Shown here: in pieces, positions 13,398 through 14,537 of the stretch
Position numbering within the stretch: position 1 is the first letter of the stretch
Layout: each line of letters begins with the position of its first letter
Assembly: GCA_965370435.1 (NCBI GenBank)
Contig: CBDUUP010000072.1
Coordinates: 1 to 14,537, forward strand
Source of the DNA: CBDUUP01 sp965370435
Lineage (GTDB): Bacteria; Chloroflexota; Anaerolineae; Anaerolineales; UBA11579
DNA length: 14,537 nt
Reading direction: 5' to 3'
Program-made: the position numbers and the translations under genes
Notes under the pieces: model-generated
Told to the model about the DNA's origin: nothing
Database searches by the model: none
Seen by the model: the letters and a program-made list of their open reading frames with translations, nothing else

Positions 13398-14360
13398 ATG
13401 AAAGAACTACCCAAAGTGAGCATAGCCATTCTGCCTACGCCGGTGGAGGAGATGCCCCGCCTCACTGAGGCTTTGGGCGGGCCGCGATTGATGGTCAAGC
13501 GTGACGACCAGACCGGATTGGCCTTCGGCGGGAACAAGACCCGCAAGCTGGAATACCTGGTCGGGGCGGCCCAGGCGGAGGGGGCCAAGACTCTCATCAC
13601 CTGCGGCGCGGTGCAGTCCAATAACTGCCGCCAGACCGCCGCGGCTGCGGCCAAGGCGGGGATGGGCTGCATTTTGGTTTTATCGGGCAGCATGCCGGAG
13701 GAGCCTTCTGGGAACTTGTTTCTGGATCTATTGATGGGGGCGGAGGTGGTGTCGGCGACCAGGGAGACCCGCGACCAGGTCATGCAGGATACCTTCCGGC
13801 AAACCCAGGAAGCCGGGCGGCAACCCTATCTGATCCCCTATGGCGGTTCCAACACCATTGGCGCGGCGGCCTTCGCTTTCGCCATCCAGGAACTTGTGGA
13901 ACAGGAGATGAGGCCGGATTGGATCGTCTTCGCCACCTCATCCAGCGGGACGCATGCGGGGATGGCATTGGGGGTGAGGCTGTTCGGGATGGAGACCCAA
14001 GTGTTGGGTATCAGCATAGATGAACCCCAGACGGCATTGAAATCCCGCGTGGCGAACCTGGCGACGGAGACCGCCGAATTTCTGGGAGAACCGCAGAGCT
14101 TTTCGCCGGAGGATATTCTGGTGAACGCCGATTACCTGGGGGGCGGTTATGGAGTGATGGGGGAGACCGAGCGGGAGGCGATTGCCCTCTTCGCCCGGCA
14201 CGAGGGATTGTTGGTGGACCCGGTCTATACCGGACGGGCCGCGGGAGGCATGATTGACCTGATACGCAAGGGATTCTTCGGCAAGGACGATACCGTGCTA
14301 TTCTGGCACACCGGCGGGACTCCGGCTTTGTTTGCGGAGCGGTATAGAGGGATCGTTTGA
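13398..14360 (+). CDS. PLP-dependent D-cysteine desulfhydrase / ACC deaminase family enzyme
   Basis: This 320-residue fold-type II PLP enzyme has the cofactor lysine K47 in FGGNKTRKLEYL (43-54), the substrate-carboxylate loop VQSNNCRQTAAAAAK (72-86), a glycine-rich phosphate-binding loop ATSSSGTHAGMALG (179-192), and DPVYTGRAAGG (274-284) plus FWHTGGTPALF (302-312) near the end. The QSN-x-x-RQTAA loop and the HTGG ending resemble D-cysteine desulfhydrase (DcyD: D-cysteine to pyruvate, sulfide and ammonia) more than true ACC deaminase. L-cysteate sulfo-lyase (CuyA) is another close relative and cannot be excluded. It is cytoplasmic. ATG 13398 has GGAG 8 nt upstream. It stands apart from the FemX group by a repeat-filled gap and is 43 nt from the next gene. 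Confidence 0.9.
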   Translation: MKELPKVSIAILPTPVEEMPRLTEALGGPRLMVKRDDQTGLAFGGNKTRKLEYLVGAAQAEGAKTLITCGAVQSNNCRQTAAAAAKAGMGCILVLSGSMPEEPSGNLFLDLLMGAEVVSATRETRDQVMQDTFRQTQEAGRQPYLIPYGGSNTIGAAAFAFAIQELVEQEMRPDWIVFATSSSGTHAGMALGVRLFGMETQVLGISIDEPQTALKSRVANLATETAEFLGEPQSFSPEDILVNADYLGGGYGVMGETEREAIALFARHEGLLVDPVYTGRAAGGMIDLIRKGFFGKDDTVLFWHTGGTPALFAERYRGIV

Positions 14361-14403
14361 ATTGAACGGATACCTATACTGAATTTTGAAAATGGAGTGA
14401 GCG

Positions 14404-14537
14404 ATGCCCTATTACAAGAAACTCATAGGCGAAAAATGTTACCTTTCCCCATGTCGGGTGGAAGACGCAGAAAAGTGGGCCGAATGGTTCAATGATCTGG
14501 AGGTGACCATTCCATTGGGGGGTGAAGCCTATACACC
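14404..14537 (+). CDS. Probable GNAT acetyltransferase, N-terminal fragment cut by the window edge
   Basis: The frame opens at ATG 14404 after a good ribosome site (GGAGTGA at 14394-14400) and stays open to the edge, giving 44 residues. The pattern GEKCYLSPCRVEDAEKWAEW (residues 9-28), followed by a predicted beta strand start, matches the first strand and helix of RimJ/RimL-type GNAT N-acetyltransferases. The acetyl-CoA motif lies outside the window, so the family call rests on a short N-terminus. TATACT at 14375-14380 could be a -10 box, but no fitting -35 box is seen. Confidence 0.6.
   Translation, partial: MPYYKKLIGEKCYLSPCRVEDAEKWAEWFNDLEVTIPLGGEAYT

Overview
The window is a bacterial chromosomal segment with every recognisable gene on the + strand: twelve complete genes and one cut off by the right edge. 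The G+C-rich coding sequence, the sparse use of Shine-Dalgarno sites, the paired FemAB-type genes around a NUDIX gene, and the variety of short palindromic repeats between genes suggest an environmental Chloroflexota bacterium, perhaps Anaerolineae. That placement is an inference from style and gene content. No rRNA or other phylogenetic marker is present.

Layout. Positions 1-60 hold the end of an upstream unit and a textbook intrinsic terminator. Four apparently separate metabolic genes follow: a small P-loop kinase of the FlaR/adenylate-kinase-like type (77-613), a creatininase-family amidohydrolase (704-1387), a membrane-anchored alpha/beta hydrolase (1483-2370) and a RidA enamine/imine deaminase (2508-2912). 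RidA has the best promoter in the window (TTGACC, 17 bp, TACAAT). It runs, with a 6-nt gap, into an OmpR-type response regulator and its membrane histidine kinase (2919-5023), which overlap by 1 nt.

From 5125 to 10398 lies a surface-polysaccharide block: a family 2 glycosyltransferase with a membrane tail, a polyprenyl-phosphate sugar-1-phosphate transferase (WcaJ/WbaP type), an NAD-dependent UDP-sugar epimerase and a WbpM/PglF-type UDP-GlcNAc 4,6-dehydratase. The last two junctions are a close packing and a 4-nt ATGA overlap, so these three are probably translated from one message. Together they would make modified UDP-sugars and load the first sugar phosphate on the lipid carrier. No flippase, polymerase or ligase is visible here.

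From 10546 to 13184 are two paralogous FemA/B/X-type aminoacyl (peptidoglycan bridge) transferases separated by a zinc-ribbon NUDIX hydrolase, all overlapping or abutting. A D-cysteine desulfhydrase/ACC-deaminase-family PLP enzyme (13398-14360) and the start of a probable GNAT acetyltransferase (14404 to the edge) end the window.

The most unusual structure is outside the genes. All six intergenic gaps longer than 80 nt carry a short inverted or iterated repeat. One of these palindromes recurs inside the NUDIX gene, where it encodes the end of the protein. A second repeat is shared by the gaps before and after the FemX-NUDIX-FemX group. Several genes lack a Shine-Dalgarno site but have a -10-like hexamer 5-8 nt before the ATG, suggesting leaderless transcripts. 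I did not find a clearly new multi-gene defence or metabolic system. No gap is longer than 213 nt.
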